Part shown: piece after piece, positions 45,512-55,910 of the stretch | Position numbering within the stretch: position 1 is the first letter of the stretch | Layout of the letters: the number at the start of each line of letters is the position of its first letter | Origin: Cylindrotheca closterium | Taxonomy: Eukaryota > Bacillariophyta > Bacillariophyceae > Bacillariales > Bacillariaceae | Direction: 5' to 3' | Assembly: GCA_933822405.4 (NCBI GenBank) | Contig: CAKOGP040001814.1 | Coordinates: 248,001 to 312,000 of the forward strand | DNA length: 64,000 nucleotides | Translations under genes and position numbers: made by a program | The notes under the pieces: model-generated | What the model was told of the DNA's origin: nothing | Database searches by the model: none | What the model saw: the letters and a program-made list of their open reading frames with translations, nothing else

Positions 45512-47056
45512 ATGAGCGGAACTGATATCGATACCGGTGCTCCCGTAAGTCTATCATACATCGACTGTGCATCCCTTCTGTCGCTTTGATACTTCAATTG
45601 AATAATTCTAACGACGGATTTATTCCCCATAATGATACGTCCACAGACCGAATGGAAGAAGTACGACTCGTACGCCCTTAACGTCGACCCTGACCAAGAT
45701 GACAGAGCCACTGAAATCAAGCTTTGCAGCTTCGCCCGCCCTCACATGAGAGCCTTCCACTTCTCGTGGTTGGGTTTCTTCATCGCCTTTTTCATCTGGT
45801 TCGCCATTGCCCCTCTTCTCTCTGAGATCCGTACTTCTCTTGGACTTAGCAAGAAAGAGGTCTGGACCTCGAGCATTGTCGGTGTTGGTGGAACCATCTT
45901 CATGCGTTTCCTCCTCGGTCCTCTATGTGACAAGGTCGGACCACGCGTTCTTTTCACCTGTGTCCTTTGCTTCGCTTCCATCCCTACCGCATGTACTGGA
46001 CTTGTCACCAACGCTACCAACCTCGCCGTCCTCCGTCTTTTCATCGGATCCGCCGGAGGTACATTCGTGATGTGCCAATACTGGACTTCTAGAATGTTCA
46101 CCAAGTCCGTTGTCGGAACCGCCAACGCCCTTGTCGGTGGATGGGGAAACCTTGGAGGAGGTGTCACCCAATTGGTCATGGGATCTGCTCTGTTCCCTCT
46201 TTTCAAGGAACTCTTCAAAGACGAGCCCAACCCAGCCGACTTTGCCTGGAGATGGGTCAGCATTGTCCCAGCTGTTGTCGCTTTCGGAATCGGTATTTGC
46301 ATGTACTTCTTCTCTGAGGACTCCCCCAAGGGTAACTTCACTGACTTGAAGAAGAACGGAGCCATGGCCGATGTTTCTGCTGCCTCTTCTTTCCGCTCTG
46401 GAGCCTTGAACTTGAACACCTGGTTCCTTTTCATCCAATACGCTTGCTGCTTCGGTGTCGAGTTGACCATGAACAACGCCGCCGCCCTTTACTTCAAGGA
46501 CAAGTTTTCTCTGACTACCGAGGAAGCCGCCGCCATCGCCTCTATCTTCGGATGGATGAACCTGTTCGCCCGTGGTCTTGGTGGATTCACCTCTGATAAG
46601 GCCAACGCCAAGTTCGGAATGCGTGGACGCTTGTGGGCCCAAACCATCTTCCTTCTTGTCGAAGGATGTCTTGTTCTGGTCTTTGCCAACACTGCCTCTC
46701 TTGAGGGAGCCATTGTCGTCATGGTGTTCTTTTCCTTGTTTGTCCAAGCCGCCGAGGGATCCTCGTACGGAATTGTCCCATACGTTGACCCTCCAGCCAC
46801 TGGATCCATCTCTGGAATCATCGGAGCCGGAGGAAACTCAGGAGCTGTCGCTTTCGGAATGGGATTCCGTGAATTGAAATACAAGGATGCCTTTGTGATC
46901 ATGGGAAGCACGATTATTGCTTCTTCTGTCCTTTCCTTTTTCGTTTGCATCCCAGGATGCTCTCGTATGCTTGGAGGAGAAGACGATGTTCCAGCCAAGG
47001 ACACTCTTGCTGTCCCTACTCCAGAGACCGACAAGGTTGAGGATGTCAACGCTTAA
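45512..47056 (+). CDS. NRT2: High-affinity nitrate/nitrite transporter, NRT2 family, copy C
   Basis: Exon 1 is 45512-45544 and exon 2 is 45647-47056, with a 102-bp phase-0 intron, giving 480 residues. The protein looks identical to copy A, differing only in a few silent nucleotides (for example near 46965). The 12-helix MFS fold and the NNP nitrate signatures are as in copy A. Because the intron 3' end matches copy B exactly but the intron middle and the promoter resemble copy A, C is a mosaic between the two. It probably contributes to the same nitrate uptake pool at the plasma membrane. Expression could be coordinated with the divergent oxidoreductase. Confidence 0.95.
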
Positions 47057-47757
47057 ATGGATCGATACTATACTGAATAATATTGATTGCCATTCTTGAC
47101 GGAATTGTTGAATGGCCGCTTCTCTCTATGTGTATATACATTTTTTAACATTCATTTTGAAATGATGAATTAGATTTTGATTACTATTTGACTCTTGATT
47201 TCTTTATTTCTCTCTTGATCTGGTGCTGATGGAAATGTAATCTCACTATCTTCACTGCCGTTGTAAAATGCTCGTGTTGGAGGAGTAATTTGAAATCACT
47301 GCTTGACCAGTTCGACTTCAATCTGCCGCCAGTCGGTACCTTACTATTGTAGAATCAAAGAGTTGGTTGCGAGGGCAGCATCGTAGCCGGACATTGGATA
47401 TATTCAATATTAAAAGAGTGTTCTGCAGTAATCATTTATTTCCTTAATACCAATGAATCATTAGCATCATGCTTTACGCATTAGAAACAGTCGTCCATAT
47501 CAGGTCTGTTGTTCTTTCCATTGATGAATGATGATCAAACTACTTCCAAACTACTACTTTACTACTGTAATAGGACAGATGAAAATATACCAATGCTGTA
47601 GGACAATGTTATGTATATAAATAAATCGTTTGGGTATTTAGCTTGATTCTTGTCTTGTGCGTGCTCCTTTTTTTCTGTTTGTATTGTACATGTACTATTA
47701 CTACATGAAAATGAATATATGTATTTGTGTGTGGTGGGGATATATGTGAGACAAAGC
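47057..47757. other. Intergenic, convergent
   Basis: This 701-bp region between the NRT2-C stop and the 3' end of the exonuclease-like gene is AT-rich with no supportable ORF. It should include both 3' UTRs. Confidence 0.45.
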
Positions 47758-50080
47758 TCAGATATTCAAAAAGGCGAGATTCTGTTCCATTCCAATCAGA
47801 ATATCGTTGGACATGTCGTCCTCCTCTAGAAAGTCGTCCGTGCCAATGGAGGGAATGGTGGATTCCGTGGCGATTCGAGTCCTCGAGGCAAAAATGGAAT
47901 CGGTCCAATGACTATCACTATCGGCATCGCTCAGCTTCTCACCGACCCAAACATCCAAATCCTGTCCCGCCTCAAAAGGTTCCCGGAATTCCGAAGAGAA
48001 TTCATTTTCCAACGAGGGCAATCGGGAACGGTTCGACTTGGGGGATCGGGGACTCCGCATAAAGTTGCGAAACCAAGGGGACGACCCAGTGGTAGCTTCG
48101 GATTCTTGTTGTTCTGCGTTGTCAATATCAATATCAATACCAACATCAACATCATCATCCTCTCGTGCAGGCATTTTCTTGTCCATGACTTCTTGCAACC
48201 AGTCTTCATCATTCTCAGCATAGGTGGATTCAGTAGGCTCTTGAGTAGTAGTGGTTGTTGTTGATTCCATGGAAGAAGCAGCCATTTTGGAAGCCGTAGG
48301 ACTCTTGGCGCGGCGAATCTTGCTAAACCAAGACGAGGATCGATCATTCGAAGAAGCAGATGATTCGAGCATGGACGGTGCTTGCTCTGATGCCAGTTCC
48401 AATGGCTCGACCAAATTCCGTTCCACGGGCAAGTTGGTCTTACCACCCTGATGTTTCAATCGTGCCAATTCTCGCGCCGCATGCGATCGACTGTAATCCA
48501 AATCATTGTTAACGTCCACAATGTCTGCCTGTTGACTGGGTGACTTGCTGCGCCGAAAGGCAAACCACGACTTTTCTCGTCCCCTCAAGTCGTCTTCCTC
48601 TTGCTGTTTGGTGGTGTTGCCATACTGCAATTCCTCCACCAAATCGTCTTCGGGTTCTTCGCACACCGCCGACATGCGTCGCTCCAGCTTTTCAAATTGT
48701 GGTGACGATGGCGAACTCTTTTTGGATCCAAAGCGAAACCAAGAAGACGAATTCGATTCGGGTCGCTCTTGTGGCGGTTCCTCTTGTTGCCACGAGGCCA
48801 CCGATGCCGTATCCACTGACAAATGGGACGAACTGTCCAAGATGGAAGACGAATAGTCTGCTGCGGAATCAATGAAAGAACCGTCGTACGAAACACTGGA
48901 CCCACGTTCAAAAGCCTCATCGCCAGTGTGATGTGAATTGTAGGAGGAGAGTGCCTGCATGGCTCTGGAAGAAAGAGCCGGTGTTGACTGTGGCTGGGAT
49001 GAGACTGGGACATTGGCTCGGACAAACCAAGAAGAATTGTTGTTCTGCATGGAATGCTGGTGATGTGGAGCCATCATGCTGGGATGTTGGTTGGAATGAT
49101 TGCTGAACTCGTACCCGTGTTGATGTTGCATCATCATGTGTGGACTGTTGCCATGATCCGTGTGATGGTATGGATGATGGTTAGCATGTTCCTGATGATA
49201 ATGATATCCCCGAGAGGGAGGAGTTTGTTGCTGCTGCTGCTGCTGCTGTTGTTGTTGCATCAAGAGCTTTTGGCGTTCTTGCGCTTGTTGGATGAGATCC
49301 TCTTCCCACTCCTTGCGGTGTGTCTTGTACAAGTCCAGAGCCGCGCAACACGATTGGAGTAAAAAGTCACTCTTGTCCGAAGTGGGCAATTCCTTGTGCA
49401 ACAAGACTTCGCCCAATTCCCGCAAATCGGCATCTCCAAAAAAAGAGGAAGTGTCTCTCACATCCGTAATGGGATGGGTCAACCCCAAGGCCGTCAGCTT
49501 TTCGTTCAAGTGGTGTCCAATCAAAATCTTTCCCACCAAAATCTTTTCCACATCTTGTCTTACTTGCGCAAAACTCTTGGCCTTGACATTGGTAATGGAT
49601 TTGCGAATGTCATGGGCGGTCACCCCCGAGTCCAAAAAGTCAATCACGGGAACGGGGACATGCACAAAGGTATCCAACACCATCTCGAGGTCCCAATTGA
49701 CAATCGTGACCCGGGCCACGACCGGACCACTGGCCGTGGCCACCATGGCGCAAGTCATGCAAAAATACAAGTCTCGCTTTTTCATGGGAGCGTCGTGCTG
49801 CTTTTTGCTATTATTGCTGCTATTGTTATTAGAGACGTTTTTGGGGTGTGGCTGCTGGCCTTTGGATTTTCCCTTGCGCCTTCGTCCTCTCGATCGCTTC
49901 TTTTTGCCCTTGACTTCCGAGCCATTAGGATCTTGCCTGTCTTGCTCCTCCTTTTTTGTAGAGGGCCCGGGACCATCGTTGCTGGCTACCTTTCCTCGAA
50001 ACTGTATATTGACAAGACGAGAATATTGTGAGAAAGGAAATAAAGTCGGAGGCAATGGAGCAAGAAAAAGGCCTTACCAT
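47758..50080 (-). CDS. DEDD-exonuclease-fold protein lacking catalytic acids, with repeated W-F motifs
   Basis: Two exons: the ATG alone (50080-50078), then a 76-bp intron, and exon 2 at 50001-47758, giving 748 residues. A very basic segment (about 32-50; KGKKKRSRGRRRKG) looks like a nuclear/nucleolar signal. Residues about 79-235 match the REXO4/ISG20-type exonuclease fold (VARVTIVNWD, ILIGHHLNEKL, ALDLYKTHRKEWE). But the DEDD acids appear replaced: Thr84 and Ala86 for D and E of LDCEMV, Lys169 for the D of HND, Ser218 for the last D. It is thus probably a non-catalytic nucleic-acid or protein-binding module. A poly-Gln run (encoded about 49222-49256) and a long disordered tail follow. Confidence 0.7.
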
Positions 50081-50115
50081 GATTGGATTCAATTTTGATC
50101 GCTTTCTGCTTTCTA

Positions 50116-50155
<40 letters not shown>
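50116..50155. repeat. (GATT)10 microsatellite
   Basis: Ten uninterrupted GATT units lie about 36-75 nt upstream of the exonuclease-like start codon, probably in its 5' leader (AATC on the transcribed strand). Confidence 0.95.
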
Positions 50156-51659
50156 TTAAACAATTCTTCTCGTTGCTGTAGAATGTTGAATAGTGTTTTT
50201 CTTTTCAAAAGTATATTAAGAACGTATTACCACAACAACAATAACAACAACAAAAACTCAACACAAAAACACAGAAAGAGAATGGATTGTAGCAATAATT
50301 TGTCAATATTTCCCTGGTTTGCTCCACCAAACCACTTGGCTCGTGGACTTCGGGAGAACCTTTCCCGCAGCGAGGCACGCGCAGGCCCAACCTGAAAAAA
50401 ATTTAGCAGCACAAGTACAATACTGGTACCAATCCACCCGTTGATATTTAGGTTTTGTTACCACGTACTTGGAAAAGAATTTCGCAAAAGACATTCGACT
50501 GGAATGACATTTAACGAAAATTAGGCACTACGCTATCTTTTACGGAAGATTGACCTATTGGGTTTGATATTGGGCCTCATTCGTTGACGGCCAGCGTGAT
50601 TCAAATTCGTTGTTGGCAGCAGAACCTCGGCGCAATCCGAACTCAATGCGAATTGGAATTATTGGCGGCCACGCTTATTTCTGAGACAGATGGTCAGTTG
50701 AATTATTTTGCGGAAGGAAGGAATCATTGTTTTCAACCGCAATCGAGAAAATGTCAACTCCTTCAACGCAGATTGGAGATCTTGATCTCCCCCAACGGAT
50801 GACAAAAAGTTCGATGCGAATGCTTTTTTAGCTTACACCGAAAGAGCTGGAATGGATTGCCTCCAATGCTACTGTACCGTAGCTCACTTGATGACGGACG
50901 AGACGCTTGCAGTCATGGCGAATGGTTTTTTGGATGATTGATATGCATCATGGCGCGTCCCCTTTCAATCACGGTCGATCCGAGTAGGAACCTACTGTAG
51001 ATAATGTTAGTGTAGGAGAACGATTTGACAAATCAATCGAGCAGGATGATGCTACGTACTGCTAACTGCAAAGGACCTTGACAGAATCAATCTACTACTG
51101 TAAGTAGGCCTTTAGATCTATGTTGCAGTTCGTCGATTGCTTATTGATGATGATTCATTCTTCGCGCAGATTCTTTTTCCAACGTCTACTATCATTATCT
51201 TGCTGGCCAACAATCAACTTTGGATTCCTTCATTCCTTCATCATGAGAGAGAGCGGGAGAGAGAGAGAGCAGCCCCAAAACACACCCCAACAATCAATTT
51301 CATAATCTAAAAAGAAAGAACCGAATGCAGCCATTTGAATTGTGCAGGACTGCAGTAGTTATCTAGTTTTCAAGAACTACAGGAGGGATTGTTGGGGACA
51401 ATTTGTGGGGTACCATTACTGCTTTCGGTAAAGCGATGGGCGGGCCAGCAGATGATGTGGATGATTTCATTCGATCTATGTGTTGAGGAAGCAAGGATAG
51501 AGTGGCGATACCAACTTCTCCTCACGTGTTTGCTTTTTGTTCAGCTCGGCAGTGAAAGTAAACTTCAACATCAAGTTATATATATGTATTCACATGTTTT
51601 CTTCTTCTAATTCTATTCAAAATTCTACCCCATTCATTCATGTTTTAAAACTTGGACAA
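50156..51659. other. Gene-poor spacer
   Basis: About 1.5 kb with only 60-75 codon chance ORFs. A GA-rich stretch (agagagagcgggagagagag region near 51249-51273) is the only simple sequence. It should contain the exonuclease-like gene promoter and the 3' end of the MORN-like gene. Confidence 0.4.
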
Positions 51660-53270
51660 CTAGCACTCGTATTCGGATAGTTGATTCCATTCAAAGTTCC
51701 CCCGGAACGGTCTTCCACCCTTTGGATAATAGGTCCCCGGACCATGAAAGCAGGAATTCTCCATGTTTCCCAAATACAAATCCCCATTGTCAAATCGTAC
51801 CACACACCCCACCAACTGCTCGTCCACCTCTGGCTTTGGGCCGCTGTAATACCCCCAATTTCCATTCACTTGTATCCGCAAATGTCGAATCTTTTCCGGT
51901 ATTTTAGCGGGTGCTCCTCTCTTGAAAGCTTGTTTGACTTGCAGCGAATGACTCATTTGCAAGACGGCCGTGGTAGAAGACACCTGTTCGGTCTTGAGAG
52001 GATCGTTGGGATCCACGGCAAAGGCTTTGCGGCTGGGCGCCAGTGCCATGTCGGCCGCCTTGATCAAGTCTCCTTCGTGCGGCCCCGCCTGTTCTTCTAA
52101 TATGAACGGCAACGGCAAGTCTTCTAGCGAATCGTCGTCCTCTCCCCAATTCATGCTGGCGCGGGATTCCATACCCATTACCAGTAAATCTTGAATGACA
52201 TCCTTCAAATGATCAATTTCCTTGCGTTGGTCCACCAACTTTTGATCCCGACACACGCACGAAGCGCATTTTCGTTTCGGTGACAAGCCATTTTGCTGTT
52301 TGTTGCCATTGTTCAGCTTGACTCTGATCTTGGGAGGGTCTCTCACTTTGATTTGGGGCGGTGGCAGTGGTTGATCTCCTCGTTGGGATTGCGACAATTG
52401 AGAAGAGGCGGAGAAATGTGAAATGGTGGATGCCACACTCTGATTGGAAGAAAGAGGAGGAGTATTCCCAGCATCGGGAGAGTGGCTGTTGCTGTTGGAA
52501 CCCATGACAATGGTTCCAGCCGCGGTCATTCGCAAGGCTTTGCCAAAATTGCGAAAGGGAGACGCGGGCGGAGGTGCCGGTGGAGACGCTGCCGCTTGCA
52601 TCTTGGGTGAAACGGCCGGGCTTTCGCTCTTCTTGGGTGATTGGCTTTCTTTTCTGGATGGCGTCACGGAACCTTGTCTCGATGATGACGGTGCTTCTTC
52701 TGGTATTTGTGCTCTGGTGGGTACCAGCATGATGGGTGAATCGCCAAACAGTTGCCTCCTCGTGGAGGATATGGATTGATCATCACCACCACCTTTCTGT
52801 GACGAGGCTTCAGTATTAGTATTTTCAGGAGTCTGTAGAAAGGGCTTTTTGGAAAACAGATTGGAGAAGCCACCCGAAAAGGCATTGGACATGTTAAAGT
52901 TCGGCATTCTTTGGTTCATGAACATGCCTCGATTCATGGGATTTGTGGAAGAGTACATTAAGGGTTGGCCTGGCAATGGGTCTGAAGCTGCAGTAACGCC
53001 AGACTCTCGCCTGTGATATTGCGTCTTTGGTGGCGGCAGGACACTAGTTGTCGTTTCGCCAGCGGTTGTCGACGTCGATGAGGAGGGAGTTTGTTTCAGC
53101 TCATCGATATTGGTGGTTTCCCCAAGACCCTGAGACGGAAATAACAATCCATTGTTCATTGCTGATAACTCACTCCTCGTCGTCTTGGGTTTCATCTTGG
53201 CTGTCATCTGTGACAGATATTCTGGATATATGAACGGCGCCTTGCGGACTTGTTGTTGCGAAGAGTTCAT
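51660..53270 (-). CDS. Disordered protein with C-terminal MORN-like repeats
   Basis: This single exon encodes 536 residues starting MNSSQQQVRK. The first about 350 residues are Ser/Pro/Gln-rich and probably disordered. A CASCVCRDQKLVDQRKEIDHL segment could be a short coiled coil with Cys pairs. The last about 90 residues form a compact domain, NGNWGYYSGPKP, then VVRFDNGDLYLGNMEN followed by HGPGTYYPKGGRPFRGNF. This fits degenerate MORN repeats, which commonly bind membranes or organise cytoskeletal complexes. The protein ends inside the last repeat with a short Cys-terminated tail. Role unknown. Confidence 0.6.
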   Translation of the reverse strand: MNSSQQQVRKAPFIYPEYLSQMTAKMKPKTTRSELSAMNNGLLFPSQGLGETTNIDELKQTPSSSTSTTAGETTTSVLPPPKTQYHRRESGVTAASDPLPGQPLMYSSTNPMNRGMFMNQRMPNFNMSNAFSGGFSNLFSKKPFLQTPENTNTEASSQKGGGDDQSISSTRRQLFGDSPIMLVPTRAQIPEEAPSSSRQGSVTPSRKESQSPKKSESPAVSPKMQAAASPPAPPPASPFRNFGKALRMTAAGTIVMGSNSNSHSPDAGNTPPLSSNQSVASTISHFSASSQLSQSQRGDQPLPPPQIKVRDPPKIRVKLNNGNKQQNGLSPKRKCASCVCRDQKLVDQRKEIDHLKDVIQDLLVMGMESRASMNWGEDDDSLEDLPLPFILEEQAGPHEGDLIKAADMALAPSRKAFAVDPNDPLKTEQVSSTTAVLQMSHSLQVKQAFKRGAPAKIPEKIRHLRIQVNGNWGYYSGPKPEVDEQLVGCVVRFDNGDLYLGNMENSCFHGPGTYYPKGGRPFRGNFEWNQLSEYEC

Positions 53271-54020
53271 ATTGGAAGTAGTCTGAGTTTGAAATGGAAG
53301 AAGAATCGTGGAAACAGGGGTCTAATACCGTTTTCTGAAACTGTTCGGTGGTGGTGTAAAATAAGTCCTATTGCACATGCAAACTAGATGTTCGGGTATA
53401 AGATAGTATATCTTCTTGTCCTTCCTGTATTGTAACCGTTGCTTTGAGTTATTCGTTCTTTTCTCCTTCTTGTCCTTCTCGGTTTTGGGTGATTACTCTG
53501 CCTTCGTTCTACGCAGTATTTTGACCCGAAGTGGGAGTCTCGACCTCTCTGATGATTCGTCAATCTAACGGCTTGGAAGGTTCTATACTGTATGTTGTGC
53601 ACTCAAGTCCCTCGTAACTTTAACCTTCCATAGTTTCTACGGAGTTTTACATAACACTAATTCGTTGCCTGTTGGGCTATTTTATTCTTTGAACACTTTT
53701 TTAATTAGACAAACAAGATCGCGAGCCTCCTTGGGCCTAATCAAAGCGCGCCAAATTCGGCTTTTGGCCACCTCTAACGGAAACCACGACCTCACGTGTT
53801 TCGCATCTCACAATATAAAAAAGTGGAAGTACTACCACCACGGTACATGTGTAGCAATATAGAGAAGGATGATAACGTCTTCATCTACTCAGATGACAGT
53901 ACACAGATAGGCTGAATAGATATACATAACTACATATTCAGTCTGAACCATATGCATACATTGCCCAAAATTCGGTTCCCCACTTGACAACAAACAATAA
54001 TACCGGTACATTCATCCATT
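53271..54020. other. Intergenic, nothing recognised
   Basis: This 750-bp stretch holds one TACCGGTA at 54001-54008, just after the stop of the beta-helix gene, and the promoter of the MORN-like gene. A 65-codon plus ORF lacks support. Confidence 0.4.
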
Positions 54021-55585
54021 TCAAACCACAAGAAGCCCAAGGCCGATAACAGACGCTAGCAAGATCGTCATTGTGGTATGCCCATGAGCAGCACTATCCG
54101 CACCTGTGGGGGTGGGAGCCTCTTCTGGAACGGTGGGTGCGACCACCGGTGCTATGGTTGGCTCGTCCGTGGTGGGGCTTTCGGAATCCGCAATGCTGGG
54201 ACTCATGGTGGGAGATTCCGTCACTCCAATGACCGAACAAATTTCAGAATCGTTGTCAATCGTACACACCAAATTGTTGGACGTGTCAACTTCGGCGGCA
54301 AACTCACACAACAAGGCTTCTTCTTGTTCTGTCGAAAAGATATTGCTGGCGTTGGTGGATGCTCCAATCGATATAACGGGAGCCACGGACCAGCGATTGT
54401 TCAAAAAGCAAACGTCGGTCATATTCAAGCCACCTACCGAGTTGACTGCGAATCCAACCTGTTAAAGTAATAATAATGATAATGAAATGTGTATCAGCAG
54501 GCAGAAGCAACCAATCATTCACAAGTATTCAAGCCACAAATCTATCTTACCGAATTTCCCTCGATTGCTGCACTGTTTTCACGGAAAATGACATTTTTCA
54601 ACACCAAGGTGGCAGCAGGGTTGTTCATAGCGACGAGTCCAGGTTGGTTTCCGGCGACGACCACTGCGTTGTTCTATGGCGGAGTCGTGGAAAAAAATGA
54701 ATACGATTAGGCGAATGAATGAGGCTTCATCATAACAACCATTCGTTCAATCTTACTTACCTCGAAAAGAACATCTTCTAACGTGTAGGTAATGGGTAGA
54801 ATACTGTCTGGGTCGTCTGCAATGTTCCATACAAATATGTTGTAGTTATTCTGTTGTTCGTGATCAGTGAAGAAAAGAAAGCAAAGCAGTGTTAGCAGTC
54901 AGCATAACAACTCATCCACGACACACAATTTTATTAAACTCACGAGGAATGCACAGTCCTTAAAAGTCAAGTCCTGTGTTGCTGCAAAACCACCGGCAAA
55001 GGTAAACGTGTTGGCTTGATTGAACGTAATTCCTTGCACCAGGTTACTTCCAGGTTCGCCACCGTTTGTAGCTTGAAGCTGGAAGGTTCCTCCCGTCAAA
55101 GTACAATCGGTGGAAGCAATTCCATCGTCACCGCAGATAATCTCCACGTTTGGTGTCAAGAATATTCCCCGCTCGCCACCAAACCCTGTCATTGAGTCAT
55201 TGGAACAAGGATGTGTCAGTATCCCCGCACCTCATCACCGCAATACCGGTATGATTCGTCCCGCGTTATTTTTTCACTTACACGGTTGAGCCCCGTCGTT
55301 CGAGACTGGATCCCCTACAATATATTCTCCCGGACACAAGTAGTAGGTTCGCGTCATGGTCTGATTCTGCGAGACTTGCCATTCACTGCACCAGACATCG
55401 TCCAAGCTGCTCCAGCAAGATGGGGCATCCGGAAGATTGGCCACACAGGGATGCTCCGTTGGCAGGGGCTCGGATGTTGGAGCATCAGTCTGGGCCGACA
55501 CCAATGTGCTCCATGCCACTAGCAGCACGGATAGGACGTGCAACCCAGTCATCTTCATGGTACCCAAATGTTGCGTGGATGTCAT
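54021..55585 (-). CDS. Secreted/GPI-type beta-helix surface protein
   Basis: Five exons: 55585-55282, 55185-54944, 54853-54761, 54673-54551 and 54458-54021, all GT-AG and phase-consistent, giving 399 residues. A signal peptide (hydrophobic VLSVLLVAWSTLVSA) follows alternative starts at residues 1, 10 or 12. A short Cys-containing region comes next. The middle has repeated strand-turn patterns (VQGITFNQANTFTF, LTFKDCAF, LVLKNVIFRENSA, MTDVCFLNN) like right-handed beta-helix/pectin-lyase-fold proteins. Then a Pro/Thr/Ser linker and a hydrophobic C-terminus (TILLASVIGLGLLVV) suggest GPI attachment. It could be a wall or surface polysaccharide-binding protein. Two of the exons are short (31 and 41 codons), each near one helical coil. 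Confidence 0.7.
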
Positions 55586-55910
55586 TTGTCATTTGTCAAT
55601 AAATCGCCGTTATTGCTTCTCGTTTTGCTATCTGACATATCTTTGACTGGTAGGACTACCTGCCAGGACAAATGCACATTCAACCAACGTACAAAATCTT
55701 TATTCCCATTGCATGTTACAGCAATGTGGAAATGCAACTGGCATGGTGCAGGTTGATTTGACGCAGGTTGATACAACTAAGTACTTGCAAAATTTAGTTT
55801 TGTAGCAACGTACCACCTGGCACAAATTTTCTATCTAGTTTTTTTTTAAAGTGTTGGTCGGTGTGATAATCTCATAGGCTTGGACTCGGAGCTCAACTTG
55901 TACTAGGAAT
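55586..55910. other. Intergenic, nothing recognised
   Basis: This 325-bp non-coding stretch lies between the beta-helix gene and the 3' end of the 950-residue gene. No ORF or repeat of note is seen. Confidence 0.4.

Larger units (their letters stand above)
38530..47056. repeat. Inverted duplication: NRT2-B/psi-oxidoreductase versus oxidoreductase/NRT2-C
   Basis: The left arm (38530 to about 41890) carries NRT2 on minus and a pseudogene on plus. The right arm (43765-47056) carries the intact oxidoreductase on minus and NRT2 on plus. Reverse complementing one arm gives the other arm's order. The about 1.9-kb centre holds the hypothetical gene at 42259-43278. Arm similarity is almost complete in NRT2 exon 2, partial in the intron and roughly two-thirds in the oxidoreductase. 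Confidence 0.85.

Noticed and set aside
45742..47049. Long antisense ORFs (186, 244 and 274 codons) opposite each NRT2 copy
   Set aside because: They recur at the same places in all three copies because the sense exons are identical and have strong C-ending codon bias. Low-complexity Thr/Pro/Ser-rich translations without domains mark them as shadows.
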